Below, piece after piece: positions 1-9,178 of a DNA stretch of 64,000 bases (positions are counted from its first letter, which is position 1; each line of letters opens with the position of its first letter). The notes under the pieces are model-generated. The model was not told the origin of the DNA and made no database searches. It saw nothing but the letters and a program-made list of their open reading frames with translations. This stretch comes from Leishmania martiniquensis. Its lineage: Eukaryota; Euglenozoa; Kinetoplastea; Trypanosomatida; Trypanosomatidae. The translations under genes were made by a program, and so were the position numbers. The DNA lies in assembly GCF_017916325.1 (NCBI RefSeq), contig NC_090159.1:630001-694000 (forward strand), given 5' to 3'.

Positions 1-1
1 G

Positions 2-658
2 CAGCTCCACGGTGTGCTCCTGTCGCTGCTTCACGTAGCGGGAGGCCTGGCGAAGGTCATCGTGCAGCTTTGCGGTGATGGAAGCATAGCGCGCAAGCTC
101 GACATCGCGCTCGCGCAGCATCTCGCTGTACTTTGCCTGCAGCTCCTGCTCCGCGTGGTGGTGGTCGTCCAGCAGCTGTGTGATGCCCGTCTTGTATGCC
201 TGCGCCTCGGTCTCCACCTCTCTCATCTTGCTTTCCAAAAACCGGACCACCTGCGCCGAGTCGACTTCGTGCTGCTGTAGTGCGGCGCGCAGCTTCGCAT
301 TCTCGGCAGCCGCCTCCTTGTACTGGTTGTAGTAGGCGTCCGCGGCAGCTTTCGTGGCGGCCAGGTCGGTGCCGGCGAGCGAGGCAAGGAACGCGTCACC
401 ACTTGTGACGGCAGCGCGCTGCCGCGGTTCCGCAGGGCGACCGGTGGCGGCGCTGGAGCGACCCTTATGCTGGGCGCTGGAGAGCCCAGAAATCGCCCTC
501 GGCCTCGCCTCGTAGCCGCTTAAAAGGCTGACGCGGTTGTTGCCGGACATCGCGGAGATGCCCGAAGCATCGCGCGGACGTTGGGCAGGAGCGGCAGTGG
601 CTGCCACCGACTTGGGTAGCGACGGAAGTGCCGCGGCCGCGTTTGGGCCGCCACTCAT
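2..658 (-). CDS. Coiled-coil protein, 3' end beyond the window (basal-body/flagellar type?)
   Basis: An ATG at 658 opens a frame that stays free of stops for 219 codons to the window edge, so only the N-terminal part is present. Residues 1-100 are Ala/Ser/Gly-rich and probably disordered. From about residue 105 the sequence becomes a continuous charged helix (ENAKLRAAL, FLESKMREVETEAQ, ELQAKYSEMLRERDVELARY) typical of a long coiled coil. The arrangement of a short disordered head followed by ENxxLRxxL, then D..VVRFLESKM, resembles the DUF4515 proteins of the basal-body-orientation factor group (BBOF1/CCDC176). That family link is an impression from the sequence pattern, not a demonstrated homology. 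It is the most downstream gene of the minus-strand cluster seen here. Confidence 0.75.
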   Translation of the reverse strand, partial: MSGGPNAAAALPSLPKSVAATAAPAQRPRDASGISAMSGNNRVSLLSGYEARPRAISGLSSAQHKGRSSAATGRPAEPRQRAAVTSGDAFLASLAGTDLAATKAAADAYYNQYKEAAAENAKLRAALQQHEVDSAQVVRFLESKMREVETEAQAYKTGITQLLDDHHHAEQELQAKYSEMLRERDVELARYASITAKLHDDLRQASRYVKQRQEHTVEL

Positions 659-1324
659 ATTGGCTCTCGTGGAGTAGATGTATGTGTGTATGTATGCCAA
701 CCATGTAAAAGGGGTGCCACGGGGGAGCAGACACGACCGCGCACCAATGCCACGACGCGCGCGCGTTCCTCGCTTGCACAGACAGCTTTGCGCGTATTGA
801 AAACACTGCGGCGTGAGGACGAGCGATGGTGTGCGTATTCGTAATGGTGGCGGGGGGGGGGGTGCCGAGGGCTCGGCAGAGCTTTTTAAACGTAAAGGGA
901 CAATCGGAAAGGCGAAGAGGGAGTGCATCGGATGGAGGAGCCAAACAACAGCTGAATCAGCGGCAGCGACGAGCCGTGCGACCTTGACCCCCCCTCCTCC
1001 CTCCCCCACCTTCCTCGGTTGGCGGCTGGCCAGGGGGCGGATGCTTTCGAGTGGGGGGCGCTTGCACGCATGGCCGCGCGTGAACACGGCTTGCAGAGAG
1101 GGAGGGTCGCGCTGGATCGTCTGTGTCGCCGTTATGGCACGCATGCGCGCCCGCATATTTTAGCATACGATCAAACGGAAGGAGTACCACGGCACGCTAG
1201 AAGGGGTATGCGAGAGAGACACGCACACCCATCCGCACACGCCAGGCGCATGGGCAGCCGCAAGAGTGGTGGTGACGGAGGCGGAAGGAGAGGAGATGCG
1301 AGGCGCGTCTTCGACAATATCCCA
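659..1324. other. Intergenic spacer
   Basis: Spacer between the methyltransferase stop and the coiled-coil gene start. It holds an 11-base G run at 852-862 and a C/T-rich stretch at about 986-1010 on the plus strand. Open frames across it are compositional and have no recognisable protein features. Confidence 0.6.
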
Positions 1325-2950
1325 CTACCATGAGGTCGGCAGTGCTTCGTCGTGTGCGTTCGGTCTGCAAGCGCTTTCCGCGCCGCCGTCGCCTATGCGT
1401 GTCTTGTCTCCGCCGTTTACTCTTCCGTCCCCCGCGAGCCCACCGCTCTCTTCATCGTCCGCCATAGACGCAGGCAACAAGTCGCCGATCACTTCTCCTG
1501 AGAGCTCCACGAGCCGTGTAAAGTGCGGCGCTGCGCCGGGGCGGAAAAGGTGCATCAGCACCGACCCCGCCACACTCACGTTGAGCGAGTCCACCATCGC
1601 GTTGGGTAGAGGCAGCGAGACTAGCTGGTACGGCACACCCCACTGGCCCTTCAGGTCTCGCAGCCCGCGCGCCTCCGAGCCGAGGATGACCATTGCGCCC
1701 AGCCGCGGCGGCGGAGGGGCTCGGAGGCTGTTACTGTGAGCCACCGACGCGTCTCCACTGACCACCGGCGCGGCCGCTTCCTTTTTTGTAGCGTTGCATA
1801 CGTGGAAGCGCTTCGCTACCTCGAAGGCCGGCTCCACCTCCTGCGACGGCACCGCCAGAAGCGGCAGGAGGTGATGCTGCGCCGCGATGCCGGAGAGCAG
1901 CGACACGCAAGCTTGCTCCGCCACCTCCGTTTCGTAGATACGCAGGGTCGGGCTCAGCGCGGTGCCATCGCTCGCCCGCAGCACCTTCTCCTGCGTCGGG
2001 TCTGCGCAGTTGACGAGGACAACAGCGTCGTAGGCCATATCTGCAGCGGCACGCAGCAGCAATCCGACGTTGCTGGGGATGCGCAGCCCTACCAACACCA
2101 GCATGGCCCCCACAGCGTGGTGAGCGAAGGGGCTGTGCAAGGGCCGAGCTGCCTGAGGCCCTGTCGGCGAAGGCGTATCTGACGGCGATCGGGTGTCGCT
2201 CGTGCTTGGCACTAAAGTTTCACTTTGAGCCGGCTCTGGTGGTGGGGCCAGCAGTGCTGTCGCCTCCGTGACGCAGTTCTCTGGCAGCGGGAACTCGGCA
2301 GCGTAGCCATCGCTGTATTCGGCACTTAACAGATGCCGCTTCACATCCACGGGCGAGCAGCGCACGATCACAGTTGGGAGCGCCTCCTCGAGACACCACG
2401 CCGGCACTGCGGACTCCGTCTTTGGCACGTACACGACGTGTGGCCGGATGTTGTACGTGCGCCAGATACGCCGAATCGCGCTGGCGCCTCCCACGACGCA
2501 GGCGGCATTCGCCTTGCGCATATGCTTGTTTGAGCGCAGCAGCTTTGTGGCTGTCCACAGGTGCTGGCCTCGCACCTCCTGCGTTGGCGTGATGGCATAT
2601 GTGTCCTGCACGTCCTCGAGGACCACCGGCTTGACAATCGCACAGAGCTGCGGATAGGGCGGCAACGGTGCAGAGCCAGCGGAGCGGTGAAGCTGTGTCT
2701 CCGGCTTCGAGGTCCGAGTTCTACCGGAGTGGTCCACAGCTGCACGCTTGGCGTCTTTCCAGGTCGAGGTGGTGGAGTCAACAACTTCAGCCTCCGCCAC
2801 CGTCTTCGCACTCACAGCTGCCTGCTGATTGTGTAGCCGTGACTCCGGCGCGCCCGTGCGCCTCGGCCGGCGACCACCGCCAACAACTGTTCCGAATGCG
2901 GGCGTCCGCCGTGATGCATATCGCAAGCAACAGCGCGAAACGGCGAACAT
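1325..2950 (-). CDS. SpoU/TrmH-family RNA 2'-O-ribose methyltransferase, probably mitochondrial
   Basis: 541 residues from an ATG at 2950. The C-terminal third carries the SPOUT fold signatures: a first strand and helix with IPSNVGLLLRAA at about residue 285, motif 2 ILGSEARGL at about 422, and motif 3 LPLPNAMVDSLNVSVAGS at about 450, where the deep-trefoil knot binds S-adenosylmethionine. The N-terminus (MFAVSRCCLRYASRRT) is Arg/Ser/Cys-rich without acidic residues, as in mitochondrial presequences, and residues 80-230 may form a substrate-binding extension. Members of this family 2'-O-methylate rRNA or tRNA; mitochondrial relatives (MRM1/MRM3 type) act on the large-subunit rRNA or serve as assembly factors. 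Target and compartment are inference. The long Ser/Pro-rich insert at about 245-275 looks disordered. Confidence 0.88.
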   Translation of the reverse strand: MFAVSRCCLRYASRRTPAFGTVVGGGRRPRRTGAPESRLHNQQAAVSAKTVAEAEVVDSTTSTWKDAKRAAVDHSGRTRTSKPETQLHRSAGSAPLPPYPQLCAIVKPVVLEDVQDTYAITPTQEVRGQHLWTATKLLRSNKHMRKANAACVVGGASAIRRIWRTYNIRPHVVYVPKTESAVPAWCLEEALPTVIVRCSPVDVKRHLLSAEYSDGYAAEFPLPENCVTEATALLAPPPEPAQSETLVPSTSDTRSPSDTPSPTGPQAARPLHSPFAHHAVGAMLVLVGLRIPSNVGLLLRAAADMAYDAVVLVNCADPTQEKVLRASDGTALSPTLRIYETEVAEQACVSLLSGIAAQHHLLPLLAVPSQEVEPAFEVAKRFHVCNATKKEAAAPVVSGDASVAHSNSLRAPPPPRLGAMVILGSEARGLRDLKGQWGVPYQLVSLPLPNAMVDSLNVSVAGSVLMHLFRPGAAPHFTRLVELSGEVIGDLLPASMADDEESGGLAGDGRVNGGDKTRIGDGGAESACRPNAHDEALPTSW

Positions 2951-3512
2951 GCCGGCCTCAGGGAGTGCGCAAGGGGCACCTCACAGACGTGGCGCAAATG
3001 GGAGGGGAAGGAGGGAGGGGAGTGCAGCGCAGAGGCCACCCCTTCAAATCACACGAGTTTTTTGTGCTGGTGTGCATGGGGTGCCTGCGTGGATGGCAGG
3101 AAGCGACAGCACCGATGAGAGGGCAGAGAGAGAGATCAGCAGCAGCAGCAGCAGCACCGGCAGGGGATATGCGATAGGGCAGCATCACCGCACGGCGACA
3201 CACCTGCATACATGATGCATCAGGGATATGCTACGCCACAACACATGCACACGTATGTGCAAGTAAGCGCGAGCGCACCACAGAAAAGCGGAAGAAGAGC
3301 AAGCGAAGCGACAACAATGCCGATGCCCGTGCCGACAGGAAGTTCTCCACCCCTTCGCTCACCTGGAGGAGGAGGGGGGGGGGAAGGGGGCTGCTTTGGT
3401 GCACCGCAGGTGTGTGTAGGGGCACCAGCACTTCTGCCCTGAGCAAGGGGGGAGGGTGGTGGGCGCTTCTCCAGCAGCGCAAACATCAAGACAGGCAAAG
3501 AGGCATATGACG
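2951..3512. other. Intergenic spacer
   Basis: Holds a purine block at 3000-3021, which is a pyrimidine tract on the transcribed strand and a plausible spliced-leader acceptor for the methyltransferase gene. It also has an AGC microsatellite at about 3138-3157 and a G run at 3374-3382. No gene seen. Confidence 0.55.
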
Positions 3513-4337
3513 CTAGCGGAAGTTCGGATGAGAGCGCATGCTGCGACACCATCCCCCAGTCGCCGTGCCGGCGCGGGAGAGTCGCACGTCCTCCATCCCG
3601 TCGCTCTCTCGGTCGAGCGCCTCGCGCAGCTCACGCGGCAACACATCGTGCGTAAAGTTATCCCACTCTGACTCCTTGCCGGATTGGATGGCTTCCTGCC
3701 GCGCCTCGTCACGGCTGCGGCGCCGCTGCATGCGCCGCTTGCGTTCCTGTCCATGCTGAATGACTTTGTGCAGGGTCAGATCCTCGCGGAACTCGCGCTT
3801 CTCTCGGCTCTTGCGCGTCACGAGGTAGTCAGCGCGGTGATGCCATTGAATGAACGTCTCCTGCAGGAACTTCGCCGTCTTGCGCTGGTCTTTGGTATGG
3901 AGCCAGCAAAAGTCGTCTTCAGCGCGGCGCTGCACGCGCTCCATTAGCTCCCTGCTCCACGCGATATCGGATGAGCTTGTGCCGCCCTCAGAGTGGTTGC
4001 GCAGTCCGCACCGCAGACGCTCCTGGTCGTTCATGTAGTTTGCCAGAACCTCCGCCTCCTTCGTCGGTGGCAGTGAAAAGCTGAGCTCCGTGTAGAACCA
4101 CTCCAGTCGTGGGGTGCACTTGAGCTCCTCGGCGAGGGCCATCGCCTGGCCGAGAAAGAGGTATTGGGCGCCGTGGTTCAGAAAGTCAAAGCGCTTGCTG
4201 ACGCGCAGCTCCTCTGTCTCTGGCACGGCGCTGCTCGGGACAAGATACCAGCCAGCCGGCTTCGTTGTCCAGCAAGACGGCGTTATGGCGATGGCCCCGT
4301 GGGTGACGAGCCGCGACACAGGCGTGCGCCGCAGCAT
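3513..4337 (-). CDS. Conserved-type hypothetical protein with mitochondrial presequence
   Basis: The frame is open further upstream, but the only ATG is at 4337. The upstream part is low-complexity (HTHTHTH) and is untranslated in my reading, giving 274 residues. The start MLRRTPVSRLVTHG has the Arg/Ser/Leu-rich, acid-free look of a mitochondrial targeting peptide. The body is soluble and helical; residues 150-250 are very rich in Lys, Arg, Glu and Gln (KSREKREFRED, QERKRRMQRRRSRDE), as often seen in trypanosomatid mitoribosomal or RNA-associated proteins. I do not recognise a domain. A mitochondrial ribosomal or respiratory accessory protein is possible, but nothing in the sequence decides it. 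Confidence 0.72.
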   Translation of the reverse strand: MLRRTPVSRLVTHGAIAITPSCWTTKPAGWYLVPSSAVPETEELRVSKRFDFLNHGAQYLFLGQAMALAEELKCTPRLEWFYTELSFSLPPTKEAEVLANYMNDQERLRCGLRNHSEGGTSSSDIAWSRELMERVQRRAEDDFCWLHTKDQRKTAKFLQETFIQWHHRADYLVTRKSREKREFREDLTLHKVIQHGQERKRRMQRRRSRDEARQEAIQSGKESEWDNFTHDVLPRELREALDRESDGMEDVRLSRAGTATGGWCRSMRSHPNFR

Positions 4338-4977
4338 GGGTGGCTTCGCGGAGCTAAGTGCATACGCGTGTGTGTGTGTCTCTCTCTGCGGGTTCACCTG
4401 CGGGGCTGATGCTATGCAGATGAGCGCCGATCGGCGCACGAAAGAAATGGCTACGGATAAGTAACGTAATACATAGAGGGAGAGAGGATCTAACGAGGGA
4501 GCGAGTGTGGCAGAGACGAGGAGGAGGGGCGGGTGTGCATGCAGGTCTGCGTGTGTGTGCGTGTGTGTATGTCTAATGAGCTTGGCGAGAGAAGTGGCAC
4601 CTTCACGGACACCGCCAACGTGCACGCGCAGGGGCAGGTGTGTATCGACCCACAGTGCCTGATACGTGCGCGCGAGAACGCAGCGTTGCTTTTTTTTTCG
4701 TTCCTGCAGGACAACTGCATCCGCGTCGGCAGAGGGATGATGACAAGTCGACAACATGCCGGGAACGCTTAGTGGGGATGATGATGATGATGGGTGGGGC
4801 GCGGATGGATCGGTGTCGTCGCCGCTCGGCTTGCTCTCCTATCGGGGGGCTCTTCGTTACGCCCCCCTTCCTTGCCCCCGTCGCCCTCGCCCATCCCTCA
4901 GGAAACAAAGGCTCGCTCTTCGCGCATGGGCGCTGCTGTTGGACGTGCACCCAACACCTCCCCTCTCACCCACAGGC
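4338..4977. other. Intergenic spacer
   Basis: Contains GT repeats near 4366-4380 and 4551-4569, a 10-base T run at 4689-4698 and a GAT microsatellite at about 4777-4792. No gene seen. Confidence 0.5.
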
Positions 4978-6315
4978 TCATTGCAGCGCCAGGCAAGCCG
5001 GGCAGAGGCCGATGGTGTTAAGTACGAAGTCGTTGCAGGCGTTGCAGCGGTACGAGGCACACGCGCTGCACTGCCAGACCTGCGCCCCATTCACCGCCAA
5101 GGCCGCCGCTGCTGAGGAGCCGACGGGGCTGCCAGGTCGGCTATGTGTGTTCCCCATCATCACGGTGTCGAAGACGCTGGTCATGCAGAGACCACACCGT
5201 ATCGGATGCTGCGCTGTTCCTGTGGCAGCGCCGCCTTGTTGCACGATTGCCGTTCCTGCAGCGCTTAAGGTGTGAGCCATCGATGCTGGCGCCGATGCGT
5301 CCCGCACTACACGCAGCAGCTTTGCCGGCGGCACCAGAGAGTTGTGCGACACAAACGTGCTGTACAACATCGGCGCGCTGCACAGCAGTAGGCGGCACAT
5401 GGGGCACGTTGTGGGGACCCTGAGTTGAATGAGATGGCACTGGGGGCAAGCTAAGTAGAGGGAGCGTGATGATGCGGTCGATGACGGCCCTCCGTTCTCT
5501 GACGATGGTGCCTCCAGATACACGGGGCATCCAATAGGTATCAGGCGGGGTGCATCATCACCGTCATCATCATGGCCGTCCGCCTCCACCTCGCTACCAG
5601 CCTCGCGGGGTCGCTCGACCTGCTGCTGGTGGCCACCTCTCTGGTGCCTTTTTCTTCGCGCCAGGGCCGTCTTTGAGCGGTGCGCCGTCGCCAGGTCGTC
5701 CATGATGTGCAGCAAATGGTCGTAGCTGAGGGGGCAATACAGTGTCCCTCCCGTTTCCACGGTGCATACCTCAAAGACATGTACAGCACCGACGAGAGAG
5801 ACAACACTGATGCGGATGGACAGGGCGGCCATGAGACTCACGACGGCAAAGATGTCTGAGGGGTCAATTAACGTGACAGAGGCTGTCAAGACAAAGACGC
5901 TGAGCTGCGTGGCTGACCCCTTCCACGCTGCGCGCGGGTCGCGAGCGGCCGCCGCCGACGCCGGCTGCTTGGCCGCCGTTGCCGCAAGGGCCGCTACCTC
6001 GCGCATGTCCACCAGCTCCGACATGGCCATCCGCAGTCCGTTTTCCATGGATGTGCTTCCGGAGCCGCCGTGCAGAAATACGTCGCGCTCCAGCACGTCG
6101 ACGATCTCGCTGTGGTTGGTGGTGCACGGCAGCAGTCGGTGGCTAATGCCGTCTCGCATCACCACCACCCCAAGGGATGCGAGTGGCGTCGAGTCGAGAT
6201 ACCGCTCCACCAACCGCAGCACTGGTGGCCGCATGGCAAGCAGGTAGTTAGGCAGGTAGTCTGAACTGCTGTTCATGGCCTCGCTGCCATCGAGGAGGAG
6301 GACAGTGCGCAGCAT
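4978..6315 (-). CDS. SSL1: TFIIH core subunit SSL1/p44
   Basis: 445 residues from an ATG at 6315. Residues 1-230 form a von Willebrand A-like domain: VLLLDGSEAM (degenerate metal site), LGVVVMRDG, GGSGSTSMENGLRMAM, SVFVLTASVTLIDPSDI, IRISVVSLVGAVHV and ETGGTLYCPLSYDHL follow the p44/SSL1 order. A C4 zinc motif (CPQCHLIQ then CPMC) and a C-terminal RING-like C4 module (CGLC, CSAC, CNAC, CPAC) complete the known architecture. In TFIIH, p44 binds and stimulates the XPD helicase. In trypanosomatids the complex works mainly at spliced-leader RNA gene promoters and in nucleotide excision repair. Basic, His/Asp-rich (about 225-260) and Ser/Ala-rich inserts make it longer than the yeast domain core. 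Confidence 0.93.
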   Translation of the reverse strand: MLRTVLLLDGSEAMNSSSDYLPNYLLAMRPPVLRLVERYLDSTPLASLGVVVMRDGISHRLLPCTTNHSEIVDVLERDVFLHGGSGSTSMENGLRMAMSELVDMREVAALAATAAKQPASAAAARDPRAAWKGSATQLSVFVLTASVTLIDPSDIFAVVSLMAALSIRISVVSLVGAVHVFEVCTVETGGTLYCPLSYDHLLHIMDDLATAHRSKTALARRKRHQRGGHQQQVERPREAGSEVEADGHDDDGDDAPRLIPIGCPVYLEAPSSENGGPSSTASSRSLYLACPQCHLIQLRVPTTCPMCRLLLCSAPMLYSTFVSHNSLVPPAKLLRVVRDASAPASMAHTLSAAGTAIVQQGGAATGTAQHPIRCGLCMTSVFDTVMMGNTHSRPGSPVGSSAAAALAVNGAQVWQCSACASYRCNACNDFVLNTIGLCPACLALQ

Positions 6316-6375
6316 TGTGCCAGAAAAGAAACAGGGAGGGAGGGGGGGGCCGGTGGCGGCCGCGCGCCCGAGTTG

Positions 6376-6423
6376 CTGCGATTATGAGCGGGTGAGCGAA
6401 GAGAAAGGGATGGAAAACGTCAG
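6376..6423 (-). promoter_or_regulatory. Predicted spliced-leader trans-splice acceptor for SSL1
   Basis: On the transcribed strand a mixed pyrimidine tract (TTTTCCATCCCTTTCTCTTC) leads to CGCAG with its G at 6376, about 60 nt upstream of the SSL1 ATG. This is the expected spacing and composition for trans-splicing; the exact AG is inferred. Confidence 0.45.
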
Positions 6424-7089
6424 CGTATGCTCCCTGTCGCTTTGAGTGCACGCCTTTGTGCAGTCAACGTGCCTATTCGCTATCGTCCACGCGTGCGTGC
6501 ACCACATCCTTCTATACGTGTGCATACATATATACAAATATATATGTACAGGCAACCATACATGTCCAGGAGTGTGTGCAGTTGAGGTGCCAAATGGCGA
6601 CCGCGTACATCACGCGGCACGTCGCGCACCACCAACCGTTGCAGAGTGGAGCAGAAAAAGGGAGCAAGGGGAAGCGCGAAGAGGAGTTCAGGAGGCCGAA
6701 GGCGTTGGAGTGTGGCCTGAGGTCACCGCGTGGCTTGCAGCGCATACACGGAGGAAAAGAAGGCGCGAGGGGCGGGTCATCGTTCCCACACCCTGCCTGT
6801 CTCTTCGGGATGCGAGAGGGCGTGTCGTGCAGCCGCGTGCGCTCTTGTCAGGTCAGCTTCTGGCTCCTCTACCGGCCATGAATGCTGCTCTCCCACTTGC
6901 TGGCGCACACGTCGCTTTGGTGCTGTTCAGCCCCCCTCCCCTCCTCATCCCCGCTGCATTCGCCTACCGCGCACTGTAAGCCCGTAGATCTGTGCACGTA
7001 AGAGACGGTGCACAGCATCCGCATCGACGAATAGGGAGATGGGTGTTTGACAACTGGCCAACGGCACAGCACCAACACCTGCAGCAGCA

Positions 7090-7165
7090 GCACACACATA
7101 TATATATATACCAAAATATAATATATATACCAATATATATGCATATATAATACACGTACACATAT
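7090..7165. repeat. TA-rich imperfect microsatellite
   Basis: Alternating TA runs interrupted by CCAAAA and CCAA, flanked by ACACAC. The block is partly self-complementary and could form hairpins or an easily melted site in the 3' UTR of the SMYD-like gene. Confidence 0.7.
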
Positions 7166-7343
7166 GGGAGAGGGCAGGTCGACACCGAGGGCACCTCGGT
7201 CAAAACCTTCTCGAGTCCTCCTCCGCTTCTCCTCTCGGCCTCTCTATCAGACATCGCGACTCCCCCTACTCCTCTTCCGCCTCCCCACTCTTTGCTTTTT
7301 TTTCTTTCGCGTGCGCGCTTACGTGTGCATGTGTGGGGCGCGC

Positions 7344-8483
7344 CTACTCGCGTCGCTGACACTTGGCGCACATGCAGCGGAAACCGCGCCGCACCAGTTC
7401 CGTTGTGCGTTCCGAGAAAGGCAGATCTTTCAGGTGTGGGTAGTAGTTGATGACGAGCTCCTCACCACGCGCGACGTCGCGCGTGGTGATCATGGCCCCG
7501 GTTTGCCCATACTCAGCAACGTTCGCCGCGCAGGAGTGGTTCAGCATCGATCTGGGCAGGTGCAGCTCTACGGCGCCGTCGCGGTGGAAGCAGTTCGCCG
7601 TCATGCGAGCCAGGATGCCTACCATCTCCTCGTATGGCACGATTGTGGCAATGTGCAGCGCGCGCGTGAGGCGCTCATAAAGGTGCAGCATCGACGAGGC
7701 CAAGACCTGTGGGCTAAAGGTAAGGCGGCCCGACAAGATGCGGACCTGCCCCATGGCCGACGGCACCACGTGCCTTTGCACGCCCGCGGACAGGACGCGC
7801 AGCATGAGGAGCTGGGCTGCCGCTGCGTTGCGCTCCACCACTGCACCGGCCTTCTTCGCCTCCATCATCTGGGCAAAGACATCCAGCTCGATGCTTTGAA
7901 ATTCTGTGTTATGGCACACCGCCGCGTGGTAAAGCGCCATGGCCTCCTGCCGGCAGTCGCGGCTGCAGTACTCCTCATGGCATTCGCGATTGCCGCATGA
8001 AAATATGCGTTCTGGCAGAGTGGTGCCGCAGTACGCGCACAAGCCTTCTTCCGTTGGGTACAGGAGCCATGGGCTTGCTGGCTGCACAACGACGCTGTTG
8101 CGCGGCATGCACTCGAACGCCCGCACCCCGCGGCCGACGTGCTCGTTGATGGTCTCGATAGCGCACGACTTGGACAGCATTGGCTTTACAAAGATGTGCA
8201 GGTGGGAGTCAGTGGAGGGGTAGACGCCTGTCTGCGTTGCCGGGAACGACTGGAGTGCCTTCCTGCAGCGACGCTGGTGCTCACCGGAGAGCTTCAGAAC
8301 CGACGCAGCTGTATTGTAGTCGGCCAGCGCAAAGTAAGGCTGACCCAGTGCATAGTAGGCGTTCCCGCGGTAGAGGAATGCCTCGGGTGGCGTCTGTGAT
8401 CCTAGCGTGCTGATGACATGGCTACAGTGCCGCTTCAGCTCCGCCGCGCCGTGCCACGCAGCCTTAACGGCGTTCACATCCAT
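7344..8483 (-). CDS. SMYD-like SET-domain protein with MYND-type zinc finger
   Basis: 379 residues from the ATG at 8483; the open frame extends upstream but without a credible start and through low-complexity sequence. Residues 35-65 (FLYRGNAYYALGQPYFALADYNTAA) look like a tetratricopeptide hairpin. Residues about 148-190 hold a Cys/His cluster (CAYCGTTL, CGNREC, YCSRDC, AVCH) of MYND type. Residues about 310-379 are the SET core end: the NHSC motif in MLNHSCAANV, then GEELVINYYPHL and a post-SET FRCMCAKC. Proteins of this class methylate lysines on histones or cytosolic proteins. The NHSC and post-SET cysteines are intact, which favours an active enzyme. The substrate is unknown. A second SET protein lies at 27428-29734 but is not closely related. 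Confidence 0.88.
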   Translation of the reverse strand: MDVNAVKAAWHGAAELKRHCSHVISTLGSQTPPEAFLYRGNAYYALGQPYFALADYNTAASVLKLSGEHQRRCRKALQSFPATQTGVYPSTDSHLHIFVKPMLSKSCAIETINEHVGRGVRAFECMPRNSVVVQPASPWLLYPTEEGLCAYCGTTLPERIFSCGNRECHEEYCSRDCRQEAMALYHAAVCHNTEFQSIELDVFAQMMEAKKAGAVVERNAAAAQLLMLRVLSAGVQRHVVPSAMGQVRILSGRLTFSPQVLASSMLHLYERLTRALHIATIVPYEEMVGILARMTANCFHRDGAVELHLPRSMLNHSCAANVAEYGQTGAMITTRDVARGEELVINYYPHLKDLPFSERTTELVRRGFRCMCAKCQRRE

Positions 8484-9178
8484 ACCCCCTTTTCCCCTTG
8501 TGTCGCCGGTATGTCCGCCACGCAGACTGCCTGAGCCTCTATGCTGTACGTAATTTGTGTGTGTGTGTGTGCTCAGGAGGTCCGCAGAGTAGAGGGGGCG
8601 GGAGGCAGATGTCTCGACTCTCCGTCTGCTGCCACTTCGCTTCTGCCAAGAGTGAGAGCAAAGGTGTGTGCGCGTGCGTGTGTGTGTGTGTGGGGGGGCA
8701 TGACATGGCGGAAGAAGAGAGGGGAAAGCGTGCGCATTAGACACTCACCCACACACTGATGGAGCCATCTCTCCCCTCCCTCTGCGTTTCAGTGTGCACG
8801 CGGCCTTCATCTCTCACTGGCGGCGATCGCGCGATGAGGAGGGGACAGGGGAGCGGGGGAAGCAGCCAGCGGACCGGAGGATGTCGAGATGACGACGTAC
8901 GAACGCACAAGGAAGTTCGTGACGATTCTTCTCCACGTTCTCATGACAAAGCAGCGTCATATCACCTGTCGTCCTCTTGCGCGTCACCTTCCGACATCCA
9001 TGCGCTCTCGACGAAGGCGGCAGCGTACACATCAGTACCCCAAGCACGCATCATTGATGGTGAAAGTACGCAGGTACCGAGAAGAGTGAAGGCGGCCATG
9101 TGAGACGCACTTTACCGCCCCTCTTGAGGTGCGTGGTAGGCCGGCGTCTTCATCCCCCCCTCTTTCTGTCTGTCTTCC
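8484..9178. other. Intergenic spacer
   Basis: Has GT tracts at 8557-8571 and 8661-8692, the second ending in a G run. The stretch 8800-9100 is more complex sequence and probably the 3' UTR of the Tim17-like gene. No gene seen. Confidence 0.5.

Larger units (their letters stand above)
6316..7343. other. Intergenic spacer with AT-rich tracts
   Basis: About 1 kb without a gene. It has two AT-rich islands in otherwise GC-rich DNA (6519-6552 and 7090-7165) and a predicted spliced-leader acceptor for SSL1 near 6376. Confidence 0.55.
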